Origin: Paramarasmius palmivorus | Lineage: Eukaryota > Basidiomycota > Agaricomycetes > Agaricales > Marasmiaceae | Length of the DNA stretch: 64,000 nucleotides | Direction: 5' to 3' | NCBI GenBank assembly: GCA_037176845.1 | Contig: JAYKXP010000059.1 | Coordinates: forward strand, 124,001-188,000 | Shown here: positions 23,301 to 35,894 of the stretch, piece by piece | Numbering within the stretch: position 1 is the first letter of the stretch | Layout of the letters: every line of letters begins with the position of its first letter | Translations under genes and position numbers: made by a program | The notes under the pieces: generated by a model | The model's database searches: none | What the model saw: only the letters and a program-made list of their open reading frames with translations | What the model was told of the DNA's origin: nothing

Positions 23301-24149
23301 GCGTCAATGAAGGAGAAGCATGCAGTGGAAACGTCTGCATTGCTTTCGGCATTGTCGGATTCACAGAGGACGGCGAGGGTGCTGAGAGATGAAAACACCG
23401 AACTAAGAGAGAGACTTGAGGTAGTTGGAAGAGTCGCTGAAGAGAATCAGAGGTTGCTTGTAGAGAACGAGCAGTTGCGAGAGGGTTTGAGAGAGCTGGA
23501 GGAAGATAATCAGAGATTGAGGCGGGTAGTCGGAGAGTTGAAGGTACAGATGAGGCTGAACGAAATGCGGGCCGGTGCATCAGTGCCAGAGCGAAGACTT
23601 GGGTATGGGTCTTTGGGCAGACATGCAGGAAGTCCATTGCGACCTCGGGCAGAAACTCCACCATCACCATCCCCTCCGCCGACTGCGACTAAAGATTCGT
23701 TTGATTTTGATGCCGAGTTCGACCGACAAGAAGACGTTGAAGATGAGGAGGATAGTTACAGACCTGCTTCGACAATATCACGAGACAGACGATCCAGTTC
23801 TGCTTCTTCGTCTGTCTTCCCTGCTCCACCGCCAGAGATGACGATGCTTTTGCAAGAGGATCACCAGCTTAGTGATCATTCAATGACGGGGTATGCATCC
23901 TCTTACGAACCAGGATCACCAACCATTGCTATTCCACTATCAAAACGCATATCCGGCGTCAATGGACATAGGCGTAACGCGTCTATCACTTCCATCTCGC
24001 CCACTACAGCTAACTTTTCCATGATGTCCGGCGGCACTGGTAGTCCTGGTAGTCTGTGCTTGAGACCAGAACACGAGCAGCATCTGGGGGACATGGATAG
24101 TCTCGATTTAGGACACCGAAGTGATGAGATGGAAAACGAGGACTGGTGA
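20377..24149 (+). CDS. Large Ser/Pro-rich protein with a C-terminal coiled coil
   Basis: The start MTNPLFPQTPQSRIPTP opens a protein of about 1160 residues. A 538-nt first exon, a possible 12-nt micro-exon (20968-20979), a short exon and one very long exon join in frame. Skipping the micro-exon also keeps the frame, so its use is uncertain. Most of the protein is Ser/Pro/Thr-rich and likely disordered. A Lys/Glu-rich run (EKEKEKGKERERKM) lies near residue 110. A short conserved-looking acidic segment is SEWLKDANARVVDVDDSLDI. Near residues 870-970 there is a strong leucine-zipper-like coiled coil, including ENTELRERLEVVGRVAEENQ and ENEQLREGLRELEEDNQRLR. The tail is again disordered and ends in acidic residues. 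No enzyme domain, signal peptide or membrane segment is visible. It could be a cytoskeletal, polarity or septation scaffold, which is inference from architecture only. Confidence 0.8.
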
Positions 24150-24796
24150 TGTAGCGATTGACACTGGACTTTTCATTGATTTCTTATCATTTCTTTCTTC
24201 TTTTCATTTAATTGGGCGGATCTAGGTGCTATTTTTTCACATTTCTTATGCTCCTCTCATCTACACTCTTTGTTTTCCTTGCATTCCGGAACCATTGGAA
24301 CCATTCAATTCCGCAACTTGCTGCATTCCTTCTCCCTCTCCCATGCTGCTAATCCCTATCACAAGTAACCTATATACCAGCAAGCACATAGTTCGACTTT
24401 CGTGTATGTATATTAGCCGCATGCTTAATCTCTAAGGTTGACGCCTGTGTACTATTACTATCAAATAAGCGGCAGGAAGGAATAAGTTACCGACCTGACG
24501 CAGTTGACATCCGTGGGAAGCGTCACGTTAAACGCCGACCGAGTCCTAATTAGTAGTCTCAGTCTGCATCTACCATTTTCTTTTCTCTGAACAACATATC
24601 CTCAGTTTACAGTAATTCAAAATCGTAGTGGGAACCATGGAAGACGCTTAGCAACCTTTATCGGGCCCCGGGCAAATTACTGATGTAAGATGGATTTTCA
24701 AACTCGTTCAGGTTCGAGCTACCCTGAGCTACCCTTGATTTGTGCAGGACATTTATATTCGGGCATGGGAAGGGTTCTGGCTGCTCAAGACCACGA
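24150..24796. other. Intergenic, Ser-rich gene to P450
   Basis: No gene seen. The left part has T-rich runs consistent with a 3' UTR, and the right part should hold the P450 promoter. Confidence 0.35.
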
Positions 24797-27166
24797 TGTT
24801 CCTCGTAATTTTAGGAATTTTGGTTGTTTCTTACCTTGTCTATCGTCTCATTCAAGTTTGGAGAACTACATCGAGTCTACGGTGCATTCGTCACTTCTCA
24901 CGTTTAGAGATGAGCACTAACATCGTTACAAACCTAGAAAATACATTCCAGTGGACGTGACTTTTATTCCAGAAGCACACATACTCGCAAACGTCATACC
25001 CTTTCAGATACCTGGAGTTGCAAAAGGTCATAATCACCTCTTTCTCGAGAGATACGAACGTATGTCCAGGAGGTCCTTTATCGGCATGTTCACATCACCT
25101 AACCTAACTTTGGCCCCTAGCATTTGTGCAATCCTCAAGTGGTGTTATGGCCAATGTATACATAAAATATTTATTTCATGGCCGAGAAAATGGCTGATCG
25201 CATACCGCAGGTTGGCATCTTACCCTATGATATTCTGATTTCCATTGCAGATGCTGCAGCCGCAAAGGTATCCTCTTAGTCGCTCATTAAGCAGCTGCAG
25301 AGGTCGACTCATTGGGTAATCTAGGAAGTCCTTCTCGCGCGCTCTCGATTCCCGAAACAGTTGGAACATTATGAAACCCTTACATTCTTTGGGAGGAATA
25401 TCATCGCATCGGAAGGTGAAGAATGGAAGAAGTATAGGAGAATAGTCGCCCCGGCATTTTCTGATGTATGTCTTCTACTTTTTTTCTCGATGTCTCATAC
25501 TAAAAAGCGTATTGACTTAAGCGAAATAGCAAACTCGTCTGGACAGAGACCGTCGATATCATGAACGACTTGTTTAAGAACGTCTGGGCAAAGCAGCCTG
25601 TCATCGAATTGGAACACGCACTCGATATCACCTTGCCAATAGCCCTGTTCGTGATTGGTGCAGCTGGTATGTTGTCCCGTCTTCACATGGAAGTATACTC
25701 TCACCTTTATTCTCATCAGGCTTTGGACGAAGGATTTCCTGGAATGAAGACCATGTGGTTCCATCTGGCCACCAGCTCACATTCAAACAAGCCCTACACG
25801 AAGTGACCACTGGGGTACTCGTCAAGCTCATAACACCGGTTTGGGCCAAAACATTCTCTGCGCGTGCGAGACAGGTGGATCATGCCTTTGATGAGCTTGA
25901 TGTATGGGTATATATTTTCAAACTCAAAATGTCAGCATTAAGCCAAAGTTTCGCAGAAATACATGACCGAGATGATCCATGCTCGCCGCTCCGCTGAAAA
26001 GCGTGATGAGCGTTATGATCTGTTCACCAGTCTTCTAGACGCGAATGATCAGGACCAGACGGAGGGTACGCTGACTATACGAGAACTCATGGGAAACGTA
26101 TTTATTTTCTTGGTTGCGGGACATGAAGTATGTCTTTCCAGTCGCCATCGTCGTACTGGTTCGCTAAATGTTCAATTCAGACCACGGCACACACGTTGTG
26201 TTTCACATTTGCAATGCTTGCACTGTATCCGGAGGAGCAAGAGATGCTGTATCAGCATATCAAGTCTGTTTTAGGCGACGAAGAGAGGATTCCAGTGCGA
26301 TCGTCTTCCTTTTAGTATATTTCTCTAAGACAAACCACGTTTAGACTTACGAGGAAATGCCGCTATTCACTCGGTCCATGGCGTATGTTAATTGCAAAGC
26401 TTTTCAGGCCACCGTTATTGATCTTTCGCTTTCAGCGTCTTCTATGAAACTCTCCGACTCTTTCCGCCTGTTCGCCATTCGTTCCATCTTTGCTGCATTG
26501 TTTATCTCATTTGTATTTCCGTAGGTCACTGGTATACCCAAATGGTCACCGGAAGCCACCGTCCTAAACTCACAAGGCGGTATCCCGATACCTCAAGGAG
26601 CACAGGTCCTGATTAATGTAGTGGCTTTACATCATAACCGTATGCTTTCGGGCAGTGCTGCAGGATTTTGACTGACATGAGCCTGCGATTTGTCTAGCAC
26701 GGTATTGGAGAGATCCTGAACAATTCAAACCTTCAAGATTTATGGAGGAAAATTGGCCAAGAGATGCCTTTTTGCCGTTCAGTCTAGGTACGTTTCCTTT
26801 TGACTCGTGCGATGTACACCTCAAGTAATTTGTGGCTCTAGGACCTCGCGCCTGTCTAGGACGAAAGTACATTATTACGCCGTGTTCTATACTGAGTTCG
26901 TACTAACTTGCCGATGTTGTGAAAAGGTTTTTTGAAACGGAGGGCATTGCCATCCTCACGATGATGGTTTCGAAATACAAAATAGAGCTCAAGCCTAGTC
27001 CTGATGACGAGAAGCTGAGCTTTGAGGAGAAGAAGGCCAAGTTGCTGCAGACTTTTCTGGGTATTACTTTAACGTGAGTCTGATTCCGCTTTGTACAGCA
27101 GAAGAGCTGACCCTTTGGATACGTAGGCCGGTGAAGGTCCCTTTGATTTTCAAGCGTAGGAAGTAG
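24797..27166 (+). CDS. Cytochrome P450 monooxygenase, intact
   Basis: About 15 exons join in frame. The start MFLVILGILVVSYLVYRLIQ is an N-terminal membrane anchor, as in ER-bound fungal P450s. Then come GHNHLFLERY, RSRFPKQLEHYETLTFFGRN and EGEEWKKYRRIVAPAFSD, typical of a large basidiomycete P450 group. The I-helix oxygen-activation motif is FLVAGHETTAHT, the ExxR motif is FYETLRLFPP, and the haem loop is FSLGPRACLGRK with its Cys ligand. The protein ends VPLIFKRRK and a stop. All key residues are present, so an active haem-thiolate oxygenase is expected. Substrate is unknown; such enzymes act on fatty acids, sterols, lignin-derived aromatics or secondary metabolites. The splice joining the anchor to the next exon (about 24890-24960) is the least certain. 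A decayed copy follows directly in the same orientation. Confidence 0.9.
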
Positions 27167-28074
27167 CTAGTCGATGGGTTCACTTTAACAGTCCCGTCCC
27201 CGATGTTTTGATTGCATTGTAATCTTCAACGACCCTACTGTGAAACTCAATGGACTCCTGTCCTGCTGGTCTTAGTGCCTGTCGTACTCTCATCCGCGGA
27301 GTCGAACTTTACTTGAATCTCACCATGACTGTGTCAATCGGGATGGTATGAATCCAATACTGCTGCCAGTGACAGCGTTGAGTGCTAAGTACTGAGTCGC
27401 TGGTTGACTCGTTGACGGGAAAATGTTTTGTGCATGTAGTTATTACTTTTCATAGTGGGTCTTCACAGGCCCTACTTGCATAGTACTTACTTCACTTGCC
27501 ATCGCCCAGGATTGCGAAAGCGCGACGCGGCCGAAACCGCCCCTAAGTAGCATATTGGCGGAGGCGAAACGGCACAAAACCCGCAAGTTCTCACGGCGGT
27601 CTTAGCCCTGAATGACGCTCACAGGCCCTAGGTTCATCGTTCCTCTCTGGTCTGGGGCCTTTGGGTCTGAAGCAGAATCGTACAATGGTCAGTGATTCTT
27701 TTTTTTTTCGTGAAACTCTTCTTATCTGGGCAATTTAGCTATTTTACACTATGTGTCCAATAACCGCGCGCAGCAAGATGGCCCTGAACAAACCCCGAAG
27801 CCAGTGTTGTTTCAAATCTAGGAATTACTATCAGCTATGACCTATAAATCTATCCACCATTGTTACGACCGAGTGTTGCCTGGAAGGAACAATTTGTAGT
27901 TGAAGGATTACATGGATTCAACGGAGAAAGAGTCGTGGGGTGGTTCGCGGATACTCGTATTGATGGTGGTCCGTATTTCGCACATTTTCCATGTTCTTCT
28001 GCGGTTCAGACGCGCAAGACATTCGCTCGGGTGCGCCCTCTTTTACCTTCCTTGACCCCTACACTGACAAGCCT
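27167..28074. other. Spacer between the P450 gene and its decayed copy
   Basis: I see no gene. The N-terminal anchor exon expected for the downstream P450 copy could not be found here, so it is probably lost. A TATA-like CTATAAAT occurs near 27842. Confidence 0.35.
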
Positions 28075-30306
28075 CTCGGCAGCTTAGACCTACCTAGAAT
28101 CCACACACTTTTCCCCCAACATGATCTCATTTCCAACGTAACACCAGCCATTCCGGGAGTCGTTATAGGTCATAATCACCTCTTTGTTAACAAATACCAA
28201 CGTTTATACATTTCTTCCGATTCTGCCATCTTCCCTACTGAGGCCTCGTCTTACAGTGTATGAACAATGTGACTGGGATCTCATACCATACGTTAGTCCC
28301 CCAGATACCTCTGTTGCTCTGGGTCTCAAGACGTTCATCCCTCGGTTTTCTTTTTTTACCTGCCACCTCCACGATAGTAGTCTCGGTTCCGGTCGCCGTC
28401 AAGGTAAAAAAAAAGCAAGTCAAACTTGCACATCCCTTCAGGAAATCTTCAACTCTCGTGCTCGCTTCCCAAAACCGGTCAAAAAGTATCGAAGCAATCA
28501 TGTTTTTTGGAGGAAACCTTATCGCTTCGGAAGGAGATGAATGGAAAAGATATTGGAAGGTCGTAGCGCCGGATGTGAGTGTACTAGATGTGCTATGTGT
28601 GTCGTCCTTACTAACTATCATACACCTTCAGCGCAACGGCAAGCTAGTCTGGGATGAGGCAGTCCGAGTTGTGGATGATCTATTTAAGGATGTCTGGGGA
28701 GAAAAGAAGGTCATCAAGGTCGATCATGGTGTCGATATTACCCTTCCGGTACGTGAAGAGTATCGCTTAATTCATTTCTTTGTGGATTGACTGACTGTAT
28801 CAGATCGCTCTGTTCATTATCAGTGCAGAAGGTACGTTGCCCGCTACATACTGATAAATCCCTTTTTGACTCGAAGGACTACCAGGATTTGGACAAAGAA
28901 TCTCTTGGACAGATATAGAATCCGTAGCTCCTGGTCATCAGCTCACCTTCAAGGAGGCACTTCATGAGGTCACCATCGGTATATCATAGAAACTCGCTGC
29001 TCCGAAATGGATGTATAAGCTCTCTACGAAGTTAGCCAGAATCCAGTTGGGATATGACGAGCTCGAGGTACTGCTTTATTCTCCCATGTGCAGTGAACTT
29101 CTGATCAACACGAGGAAAGGCGAAACTCAGAGATCAATGCCGAAAGATTTGACCTCTTTAGCGGTCTAGCAGACATGAATGACGAGTCTGATCAGCCGCT
29201 CACAACGCGTGAAGTGATTGGGAATGTGTTCCTTCTCCTCGTAGCTGGGCATGAGGTCTGTTTTCTTTGTCTTGGTGGACTTGAACTTAAATCTCTTGAC
29301 GACATGCACTAGACGATTGCTCATACTCTCTGCTATACCTTTGCGCTATTGGCATTATACCAGAAGAGCAAGAGATTCCCTACCAGCAAATCAAGTCGAT
29401 ATTGTCGGATGGAAGAACTCCAGTAAGCACTCGCTGCACCTTCTCCTATCCACTCTCACGCACGGCTCATTAGACGTATGAGGACGTGTCTCTCTTCACA
29501 CAATCTATGGCGTACGCTGCCTTCTCCAAGATCACTTTCTCATCCGTGATTTCGGACAGCGTTTTCTATGAAAATCTTAACCTCTTTCCACCAGTAAGCT
29601 CATTTTCCCTTCAATATGTGATTGACTAAGATGCCTCCTCAGGTTCCTGGGATCCCTAAAAGCACCGCAGAGGACACCATATTGCCTATTAGCAATCGCT
29701 CTGATGAAACGAAAACTGTGCCGGTTCCTGCAGGAACCCATATTACCGTCCACCATACCGGATTACATTATAATTGTTCGTGTGCCCGTCTATTCGGTAG
29801 TGGCCTGCCTTCTGGTTTTCTCTGTGGCTAGCACGCTACTGGGAGGACCCAGAAGAGTTTAGACCGTCTCGATTCTTGAAGGACTAGCCTCGTGATGCGT
29901 TCATTCCTTTCACTGGCGGTACGTCACCGGCTTCTGCTCATCAGATCTATCTCATTTTGTTCGTGATGTGGATTGCAGGTGTTCGCTCGTGTCTTGGCAG
30001 AAAGTAAGACTCTGGCCGTATTTTGTCGTGGAACTTCATGCTGAGGATGACATGTCCCTTAGATCCTTCGAGACCGAGGGGATCGCCATTCTAACCATGT
30101 TGGTGTCCAGATATAAGATCGAGATTCCAGATGAACCACAGTTTGCTGGGGAGACTTTTGAAGAAAAGAAGGCTAGGATATTCCGCTGCACGTACGCTAT
30201 TCCTCTGACGTAAGTTTTGGTTGTTCAGTTATAGAAGCCAGTGGTTGACGTGTATGGCAGGCCCACGAGGATTCCTTTAATATTCACTCGCCGAGACGCG
30301 CTGTAG
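28075..30306 (+). pseudogene. Decayed tandem copy of the cytochrome P450
   Basis: The order of homologous segments follows the intact P450 upstream: PAIPGVVIGHNHLFVNKYQR, SRARFPKPVKKY, FGGNLIASEGDEWKRYW, VWGEKKVIKVDHGVDITLP, GHQLTFKEALHEVTIG, REVIGNVFLLLVAGHE, the haem-loop exon VRSCLGRK, and RIPLIFTRRDAL. Several breaks are clear. One extra base lies between KKY and the next segment near 28490. There is an in-frame TAG after HEVTIGIS near 28986. One base is missing before the PEEQE-like segment near 29360. A TAG replaces the Trp of the WPRDAF-like segment near 29885. Haem loop and I-helix motifs survive, so decay is recent to moderate. Sequence identity to the intact gene is well below that of a fresh duplicate. 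Confidence 0.85.
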
Positions 30307-30665
30307 CTTGGATTCCTTGTTAACTATTCGGACGCCAGCTTTGATCTCGCCCTGAGACGGTTCAGATTGTTAATAGCTAATCTATGATACTGATTACACC
30401 CTCTATATGATACTTGAGTTCGAATTTAAGGAAACGTTACTCGCGTCGGGAGGTGTTCACCTTCACGAATACTCACTTTGGCTAGTAGGAGGGCGTGGTG
30501 TCTAGGCGCTTGATCGGGAAGCAACAGAACCGAATACTGACGTCCACGCTGTTTGCTTCTTTCTTTCACCACGTTCTTGTAGGTGAGTACCGAGCCAGCT
30601 CAAGCCTAATGCTTTCTGCTTACCAAAATCGATCTACCTCGCTAGCTCCGATAACCTGCGTTACT
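30307..30665. promoter_or_regulatory. Upstream region of the Kre9-like gene
   Basis: This is a short gap between the P450 relic and the Kre9-like start. No gene or clear core promoter element seen. Confidence 0.3.
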
Positions 30666-31342
30666 ATGAAGCTTTTCTTAGTCCTTTTCTCTCTTCTCAC
30701 AGGTGGTTCTGGTAAGTCCTCGCTCTATCATTCTCGATCTTGCCTTAACGATGTCATGCCCTATCAGCGTACTTCATGATCACACAACCGGCGAGAGATG
30801 CACAATGGCAAAATGGCGTGGCGAATCCCATTACGTGGAGTAAAGGCGTGATGGACGGAATAGACGGATTCGACATCGAGCTTACGCGTCTGAGTACTGA
30901 GGGGTTAGTCCTCGTTGCGCGAGACGGTATGTCATCACTTATACTTGAACAATCTAGAGTTGCTTGACACATGTGCACAGTTCCAGTGAGCCCATCGTCC
31001 CTCAACATCTACCTCGATAATGTTCCCCCAGGCGACGACTACTTCCTTCTCTTCCTCAACTCCACACCAGGAACCGTGTACACGACTTCACAACGCTTCT
31101 CGATCCTGTCTTCGAGCGCCCAAGGGATCTATCCTCTTCCGCCTATTCCAAATGTACCTACGATCACGATCTCAGGCGCTCCAGATCCGACCAAAGCATG
31201 GGCGACGACCTTCCCAGCGCTGAAAGCGAACTCGGCTATCGGATTGGGGCTACTTAATCGCAAAGAGTCGGTGGTGGGAATGTCAGTGGCGATGGCGACG
31301 TGCATTATGGCATTTATAATAATATTGGGGCAGGCCCTCTAG
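30666..31342 (+). CDS. Kre9/Knh1-type secreted cell-wall protein, probably GPI-anchored
   Basis: Three exons join in frame to about 190 residues. The start MKLFLVLFSLLTGGSA is a signal peptide. The mature part is one Kre9/Knh1 N-terminal-like domain (Pfam family PF10342, Ser-Thr-rich GPI-anchored membrane family): YFMITQPARDAQWQNGVANP, ITWSKGVMDGIDGFDIEL, DNVPPGDDYFLLFLNSTPG and VYTTSQRFSIL. The C-terminus is a hydrophobic run (GMSVAMATCIMAFIIILG), as expected for a GPI-attachment signal. Family members sit at the plasma membrane or wall. In yeast, Kre9 and Knh1 are needed for beta-1,6-glucan; the many basidiomycete relatives are mostly uncharacterised. No breaks are seen. Confidence 0.85.
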
Positions 31343-32467
31343 TAGAATCCATTGATAAAGAAGGAATGTATGAGTTTGGTATGAGTATAGGCATTGTCAG
31401 GCATTGGCGTTGGTACTTGCCAGTCTGATGAACGCATGCAGGCACTTTCCCTCGGCTCTAATTGCAAAGGCTCTGTAGTAGGCAAAGTTCTCTGTGAAGA
31501 CCCGTCTGTTTCGAGAGAAAGCGTCCACGTCACGGTACGTTCCACCTTGACCTTCCTCTAGACTGGAAAGAAAACGGTCGCTACGAAACCATTTTCCTTC
31601 TCCATATAGAAGCCGGGGATGATTTCATGCACACCTAAAAGAACTCGCAAAATGTAACATCTTTCTTTTGGAGGTTACAGAGGCATGATCCGCTTTACTT
31701 GTACACCCATTCCACGCTGATATCAGGCTCTGCGGTCCGGAATACAAAAGTTCTTCAAGACTCGACGATGTGAATCGGCGTAAAACCGATACGTAGACCA
31801 AGAATCGCAAAACTTCACGCATTGAATCTCCAAAGCAACATTTTGTATTATGCAGACAAGATAGTCGTGCCTTCGCTCTCGAAGTCGTAAAATTGCATGG
31901 CCATGGAAGATCACTTTGGGGTTTGTCCTCAGGGCGCATTCGGAATACAATTGTGTATAGAAACCACTCGGACCGAGTTCCCTGATGTCTTCGGCCCATA
32001 TATAAAAGCCGATAGCATGGAAACCAAAGCTGTTACTCCTGCCCCTCTAAGGAAAGTATGATACAGTGGACTTTCTGATGGGAGCAAGTTAAGTTCCGAG
32101 GATCTGGATTCCAAAGAACCTCCAGTCATCCATTTTCCGGGCCTCGCGGGTACATATGCTGAATGCAAAACGTCTTGGCTCCAGATTTATGGACCGTATC
32201 AGTACCGTATCCATGTGTCGCTCTGGCCCCGTAGCAAAACCACGCCCGATGATCTACAGTGAGTACTTACCTGGAGGAGGAGGATGTCCACGAGGGGCCC
32301 ATTTTGATGGCTTTGAGCCATGCGTTTTAACTCGATCACTTCAGTCGTTATTTCTTTCTTGCCCTCGGGGTAGCTGAGGCCTGAGTTGTCGAAGAAATTG
32401 ATTCCTTCGGCTCAGGCTGCACGTCGGAGCTGGTTGGCTTGATAAACAGACTGGTTATGAGCAAGTA
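31343..32467. other. Intergenic, no gene seen
   Basis: Several minus-strand frames (for example 31625-31999 and 31929-32168) and one plus-strand frame (32156-32377) are open but have no recognisable motif. I cannot assign a gene. Confidence 0.35.
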
Positions 32468-32743
32468 AGATAGGGCTCATTCGAAAGTACCCACATCACA
32501 TGACTTTAAGTCCAGGCAACATTCAAAATTCAAAAACAATTCTCAAACACATTTTCTCGCAAAAAGGGCTCCGAGCAATCCTTGCGACACATCTCCCCGA
32601 AGGACCCTCGGAGCCTTTTTTTCAATTTTTTGCCTCCAAGAATTGTTTTTGAATTTTCAGTGGTTGAAAAGAAGCCCTAAGCGCCCATTTTTTGGCAGGC
32701 AATTGCACCACGTGATGTGAGTACTTTCGAATGAGCCCTATCT
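32468..32743. mobile_element. MITE with ~37-bp terminal inverted repeats and TA target duplication
   Basis: The ends begin AGATAGGGCTCATTCGAAAG and run on as inverted repeats to CACATCAC. The two arms match over about 35 bases with two mismatches. TA flanks both sides, as expected of Tc1/mariner-type insertion. The 276-bp element has no coding capacity. The inner part has a second inverted pair (TTCAAAAACAATTCT near the left, AGAATTGTTTTTGAA near the right), so the whole element could form a long hairpin. It is non-autonomous and would need a transposase from elsewhere. Confidence 0.88.
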
Positions 32744-34400
32744 TATCGGTCCGGGCCGTTGTGCCTATTAGATATAAAAGGAATATCTGCTGGGTTTTTG
32801 CAACCGTGACAACGAACCTGCAGACAACAAGCAGACAACCTACTTTATATGCTGCAGATTCCTTGGTGCATGGTTCATTGTCTTGCGAATGTGGACGTGG
32901 TGAGGGATAGGATTGGATAGGATGGACCTCTTGGCCAGTAATACGATGACAGCTGTTAAGACTCGGATACGCCGATATTAGTACCTATAAGATTATCAGT
33001 GTCGCGAACAGGACGAAGGCTGTGATCATTCAAGTTGAACGGTGACAGCGATGAATACAGTATTCAATACATGGTAAATACCCTCAGTATTACTAGCTGG
33101 TCTCAGTACTCCGTAACTCTGAATCCGAACAGCGATTCTGCAGCCTACAGTGCGTCGACACGTGTAACAGCTTACTTCTCGAACCGGGTCCGTATTTTGA
33201 GCGCAGGGGCTGTGACCTCGTAGTCAGTGTAAGCTTCATCATGAAACACAAGCAAGTGAGGGGACAGTTGATATAGTGTGGTAGCATGAGATTTTGATCA
33301 TGCTTTGGCGTCTGAAAGTAAATACATACGAGGGCGATCGTTGCTGTATTAATGAAGGTCAAGGCAATGAGCTCAGCATGCTGAAGTGGGCACTCGTTTA
33401 ACACATGGATAGTTGCCAATAGTGAACTACGCTCGCAGTAACCTCTCAGAAGAATAGCCGTGAAGCGCAGGGGGCGCGAAGCTGGCTCCATTCTCTGTGA
33501 CTGGTGTCCACGCAACCGTAAAATGTGCAGGATACAGCAGATACGATGATGATCTATGTCGTGTATAAGGTTCATTCGAACACTATCATTCAATTTAGCA
33601 GGTACAGTAGCTTTGTACGGGTTCTGTCCCAATGTCCTAAGGTAGACGTTGCAATGCTTTCATAACGAGGCTGGCAGTGTGTCGGGATGCGCAGAATGAC
33701 TATTGCCCACACCTCGACTTGACGGTCTCCAAACGGCGGGTGATGTATCAACTAGCTGAGCTGGCAGCGGGCCAGAGCACAAAGTTTGAAGGCCGATAGT
33801 TTGTTGCGAAGTAGAGAGATGGTGTCCCGCGCTACCGCACTAGGTTAGTCTGAAAGGTGTTACCATCTCAAACCCGTACTACCATTCTAGTCATCATAAA
33901 GCTATCCTGGCGTCTCCACAAAGGGCTTGAACGGCCGTAAACCGTGATATGTATAGAGCCAAGTATTCTGTCTGCGCCGCGTTCAAGCAGTTCGTAACGC
34001 AAGGTCCTTCAGAATACAGCTTACGAACTCCACTGGTCTCCTCATACGTGAACCTGTCGAGACTGGTACTGGTGTCGGAATCCAGATCCCGAGTGAACAC
34101 AGCCCAAATGCGTCCGATAGGCAGTCGAAGGTAGGATCCTGCAATAATTTCTAGTTCCCGATCAAATAGATTTTCCTATATCCGAACCTTCATTTCGTTG
34201 ACTTGAAAGGACTTTCCAAAGCAGCTGGATGTTCGAAGACAATAAATGATGATGGATTGGGTAAGAGGGGAACATGTTTGGTGGCAGTGAACTGTCAGGG
34301 AATTTCTCACGATCTCGAACCCTCTTTCCCCCACCTTGTCTTCTCCTCGCCACTTACTCTTTCCTTGAAATCATACTTCTTGCCGTATTTTTTACTTCCA
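32744..34400. other. Intergenic, MITE to UBC6
   Basis: A 179-codon minus-strand frame (33632-33093) is open but reads like random sequence. I see no other gene or repeat. The last ~100 bases, rich in C/T, are probably the UBC6 promoter and leader. Confidence 0.35.
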
Positions 34401-35894
34401 ATGGCCAGCAAAGCTGCACAGAGACGAGTATGTCGCAAATTTGCTATTTCATTGAGGCTTACTGACCCATAGTCATTCCTGTTTATCCGTAGCTCTCGAA
34501 AGAATACATTGCGATGGTGAATGAACCCCCGCCATTCATTTGGGCAGTACCAGACGAGAAGAATATCTTGACATGTGCGTTGCTTTTAGCTCTGTATAAC
34601 TTGGAGTACTGACCTGCGTTCGCTCTAGGGAATTACATCATTGTAAGGCGTCGCTGGATCCCCAAATCGTGACTACCGAGATCTGATAGAACAACTATGC
34701 TCAGCGTGGACCCCCAGACTCACCTTTCGCAGGCGGAGAGTATCACGGTGTCTTGATGTTCCCTTCCGAATATCCTTTTAAACCACCCGGTATCAAGGTG
34801 CGTGCTCGACTCAGTTCCTACCTCAGACCGGCTCGATGACTCTCGAATCATATAGATGTTAACACCCTCTGGCCGTTTTCACCCCGACAAGAAGATTTGT
34901 TTTTCCATGTCAGACTTTCACCCAGGAACTGTGAGTCCTGCTCCGTCACCGACTTGCTCCGCAGTGCCACCTTCTCGATAAGGCATTGTCTATTTCCCAG
35001 ACCTGTCTCGTTGAGCCAGTAAGCTCATAGTGATTGTGTGACTCACGAGGAGGTGGCTGTGGGCATATCGGTTCAGCAAGTTCGGAATGATGGCTGACTT
35101 GGTTCATATTTTAGTGGAATCCTGCATGGAGTGTAGCGACAATGTGAGTGGCCGTTTCTATCAAATCCATGCTCATACCAACACTCCGAGGCCACATCGC
35201 TGGCTAGCGCTCTGTTGCACATGGAATTATCAACTGTGCGCATGGCTTAATTCTCGGACTGTGACCCTTCTGCAGCCCATCAACAGACGCTGACCAATAG
35301 CTTGATTTAGATTGACGGGTCTTCTATCGTTTATGCTTTCAGATGAGATGACCACAGGCTCGGTGACATCCAGCGACTCGCAAAAACGTGCTTATGCTGC
35401 TCGCAGTCACGAATGGAATTTAACACAAACACGTTTCAAAGAAGCTTTCCCTGAGGTGAGCTCTACTTCCCTCTTATCGCCTTCCTTGTCTAAGGGCGTC
35501 TAAAAATGCTGTTGTTCTCATCACATGGTTACTCATCATTTGCTATTTCTAGTACTGTACACCTATCTCCAAAGACTTGCCTAATATGGGCGAAAGTGTC
35601 AAGGGAATATCGTCACCACCTTCACCACCACCCAATTTCTTCGCCAACTCACCCGTGCTATCAACGCCCGCACCGTTAACGCCCGCACCGACACCCGCGC
35701 CTGCACCAACGTCAAATCCTGCCCCAATAGTCTCGAGTGAAGCAAGACCCAAGGCAGACGACGCCATTCACGGTGCAGCAGCGAGTATTTCGTCATCATC
35801 CTGGACCGAAATGATCTGGGAAAAGTGGAGATGGGGGCTGCTGATCGCGCTCGCTGTCGTCGTATCGAGGCTAACCTCGGGCTCTCGGGGTTGA
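34401..35894 (+). CDS. UBC6: UBC6-type tail-anchored ubiquitin-conjugating enzyme E2
   Basis: Eight exons join in frame to about 260 residues. The start MASKAAQRR is followed by LSKEYIAMVNEPPPFIWA, GPPDSPFAGGEYHGVLMFPS and EYPFKPPGIKMLTPSGRFHP. The catalytic Cys lies in KKICFSMSDFHPGT, the UBC6-specific context, and WNPAWSVATILTGLLSFML follows. After the E2 core comes a Pro/Ala/Thr-rich linker. The C-terminal membrane segment WGLLIALAVVVSRL is followed by a short tail, so the enzyme is a tail-anchored protein of the ER facing the cytosol. In yeast, Ubc6 works with Ubc7 and the E3 Doa10 in ER-associated degradation. No breaks are seen. Confidence 0.93.

Noticed and set aside
28560..29900. The P450 copy as a functional gene with odd introns
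   Set aside because: At least one stop (near 28986) falls in the middle of an exon conserved in the intact sibling, with no splice sites to remove it.
33093..33632. A 179-codon open frame on minus
   Set aside because: It shows no domain, no biased composition and no supporting splice pattern, and reads like random sequence.
34600..34720. A frameshift in UBC6 before GPPDSPFAGG
   Set aside because: A short exon (GGAATTACATCATT) between two standard introns restores the frame and gives the expected WNYIIRGPPDSP.
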